A stretch of DNA of 64,000 nt from Fagopyrum homotropicum (lineage: Eukaryota; Streptophyta; Magnoliopsida; Caryophyllales; Polygonaceae), in contig BSWB01000008.1 of the NCBI GenBank assembly GCA_033239125.1, positions 402,001-466,000 of the forward strand, read 5' to 3'. This document shows positions 62,384 through 64,000 of the stretch, in pieces (within the stretch, counting starts at the first letter, position 1; every line of letters starts with the position of its first letter). The notes below the pieces were generated by a model. That model worked only from the letters and a program-made list of their open reading frames with translations. It ran no database searches and had not been told where the DNA came from. Both the position numbers and the translations under genes were made by a program.

Positions 62384-64000
62384 ATAGTTGAGTTCCCAAT
62401 CCAACCAACACAACTTCTGTGGGGTTTTGCACTTTTTGACACCTTTAGTGGTGCCTCTAGTTCTTCAGGAAATATGAAGGTTAAAATCACCGTCCTCCTT
62501 GTCCCGACGTTCATTCATATCAATAGGGGGCTCAAGTTAAAATCGGAAATTGGAGGAAAATGACCCCCTCCCCCCTCGCGTTTGGTGCTACACATGCATT
62601 TAGGTGCATTATTCTTGGTCTTTTGTTATGTCATATTTCTAATAACTTATCCAATTAGAACGTATTAATCGCTAATACACTATTCTTTTATCAAATCTCA
62701 AGGACATGGATTTAAAACCCTTATTTTAATTTTCTTATTGTATTATACTTTAATATTTTCATTTTTTAATCATCTATATATTTTCACCTTTATTTGGATT
62801 ATGTGACTATGACTTTTTTTTACATGTTATGACAAACAAAGTAGAAAAAATATATCTGGATAATCGGTCGGATATTTGGATTTTTCAATTAAATGGATTA
62901 TTTGGATTAGATTAAAGTCATTCGGATCAGATCATCCAAATACCCAAAAATATTTATCCAATTGTGCTAAAGTCATTTTTCGAATACCATGTTTTAGAAT
63001 CCGGATCAAATCATCAGCCAAATATCCGCGGAACGATCCGACAAAAAAAGTGTCTGGTATCCATCCAGATTGGGGGTTTTCAAAAAATTTGTATACGGAT
63101 ATCTTGATATTTGGGTCGGAGCGATTCATTGCGCACCCCTTGTCATAAACGATAACCCAAAAATATTTTATCAAATTAATATCTTCGTATAAATTTTAAT
63201 GAAAAAAGTGTATATCAAAGAGCTACCCGACCCAAGCCGGTAATCCGAATTCAACCCGACAAATTACCTGACCAAAATTTGACCGAATCAAGATGTTAGA
63301 CAATCAAAACCGATTTCGAGTCTTTTCGACCCAACCCGACATCAACATGAATTGACCCGACCCATTTGACACCTCTATCCGAAGCCATTACAAACTAAAG
63401 TAACCGGCTCGAAATGACCCAAGAATCGAACTATATTGATTTGTTATGGCTCAAGAACCAAAGCTACCCGGTAATTCGTATTCTACCCGAATTGGTGTCC
63501 AACTCAAACCGACTCGAAACAAACTGCCTAAAAATCAAGCTTGTTTTGACCCAACCAGATCCAAATGAAGCATATACTCAACCCATCCGTCCCGTTTGAG
63601 ACCTCTACTTCTAGCCATTCATTTTCTCTAATGTCTCACTATATCTGACACATATTTTTTAAAATTTTAAATTTAAATAGATAAATAACCACTTGGAATT
63701 TGGGAAGAAGATGCTCTTAAAAAACCCTAAACATTAAAACCTTTTCTTCTTGCTCAATTATAATCTAAATCGTCTATCCGATGCGAGTAGGGGCTATTTC
63801 AATCTTCATAGGCCAATTTCTATGCTTAGGTTATGTTATTAGAATGCTTTCTTTTTTATAATTTAAAAAACTTAAAGCTTGAATAAATATTTCACTATGA
63901 TATTAATAGGGATGTTATTAACATGGAAATAAAATTATCCGTTTCACAACATTGTGAATTGTGGCTGCGCTCGTTGACGAAAAAATGACATTTTTGAATT
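62384..64000. other. Gene-poor right end with MITE-like debris
   Basis: No gene supported. A GGAT(A)TTTGGAT-rich stretch at about 62857-63140 ends GCGCACCCCTT. A GACCCGACCC/AACCCGAC-rich stretch at about 63220-63615 contains two ends of the type GACACCTCTA (63367-63377) and GAGACCTCTA (63598-63607), like the TAGAGGTGTC termini of common hAT-type MITEs read on the minus strand. Matching opposite ends and target copies were not found. Confidence 0.4.

Overview
The window is a repeat-dense stretch of a flowering-plant nuclear genome, most likely a eudicot. The plant signs are Ale-like Ty1/copia, Athila and Tekay-like Ty3/gypsy LTR retrotransposons, CACTA and MULE remnants, a SAUR pseudogene, a nuclear tRNA-Val gene, and one spliced gene with a plastid-type N-terminus. 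I cannot name the species.

Layout. 1-4.3 kb: a decayed FAR1/MULE-type transposase, cut at base 1541 by a CACTA-type terminus; beyond it lie a broken SAUR copy and unrecognised DNA. 4.275-22.956 kb: an old, dead Ty1/copia element (124-bp LTRs, TSD GAGCC). Its integrase region carries an 821-bp solo LTR (6.42-7.24 kb, TSD TCTTG). Between its integrase and reverse transcriptase sits a 13.2-kb Athila-type element on the minus strand (7.944-21.136 kb, TSD CCAAC). The Athila LTRs differ at only about 3 sites in 1743 bp, and it has an open gag-pol and a second open ORF. 23-31.9 kb: gene-free DNA holding a seven-unit array of a stem-loop motif whose inner helix changes sequence but stays paired (26.97-28.19 kb), and a 14-16 bp minisatellite (31.44-31.72 kb).

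31.882-50.970 kb is a tandem LTR-body-LTR-body-LTR array of Tekay-like chromoviruses. The first body (gag-pol 34938-39857) is open. The second is a chimera: its leader and first about 100 coding bases match the first body closely, then at a 7-bp microhomology (GTTAGAG) it jumps into a clearly diverged pol with three nonsense codons and a different 3' LTR. That LTR holds a 2.17-kb gag-like-only retroelement (47.418-49.589 kb, TSD ATATA). The array ends inside the reverse transcriptase of another copia element, whose 3' part and LTR follow (50.97-52.9 kb).

From 55.7 kb come a CACTA right end, a minus-strand tRNA-Val(UAC) gene, and, 128 bp away and divergent, the only clearly cellular protein gene: a three-exon gene for a predicted plastid membrane, TPR-like protein (56412-59327). 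The last 4.5 kb holds duplications, a 70-bp tandem array, hairpins and MITE-like debris.

Most coding capacity belongs to retroelements, and the nesting gives a relative order of insertion: the copia at 4.3 kb precedes its solo LTR and Athila, and the third chromovirus LTR precedes the gag-like-only element. Nonsense changes in the older copies are mostly C-to-T or G-to-A, as expected from deamination of methylated cytosine. The best candidate for something undescribed is the stem-loop array at 27-28.2 kb.
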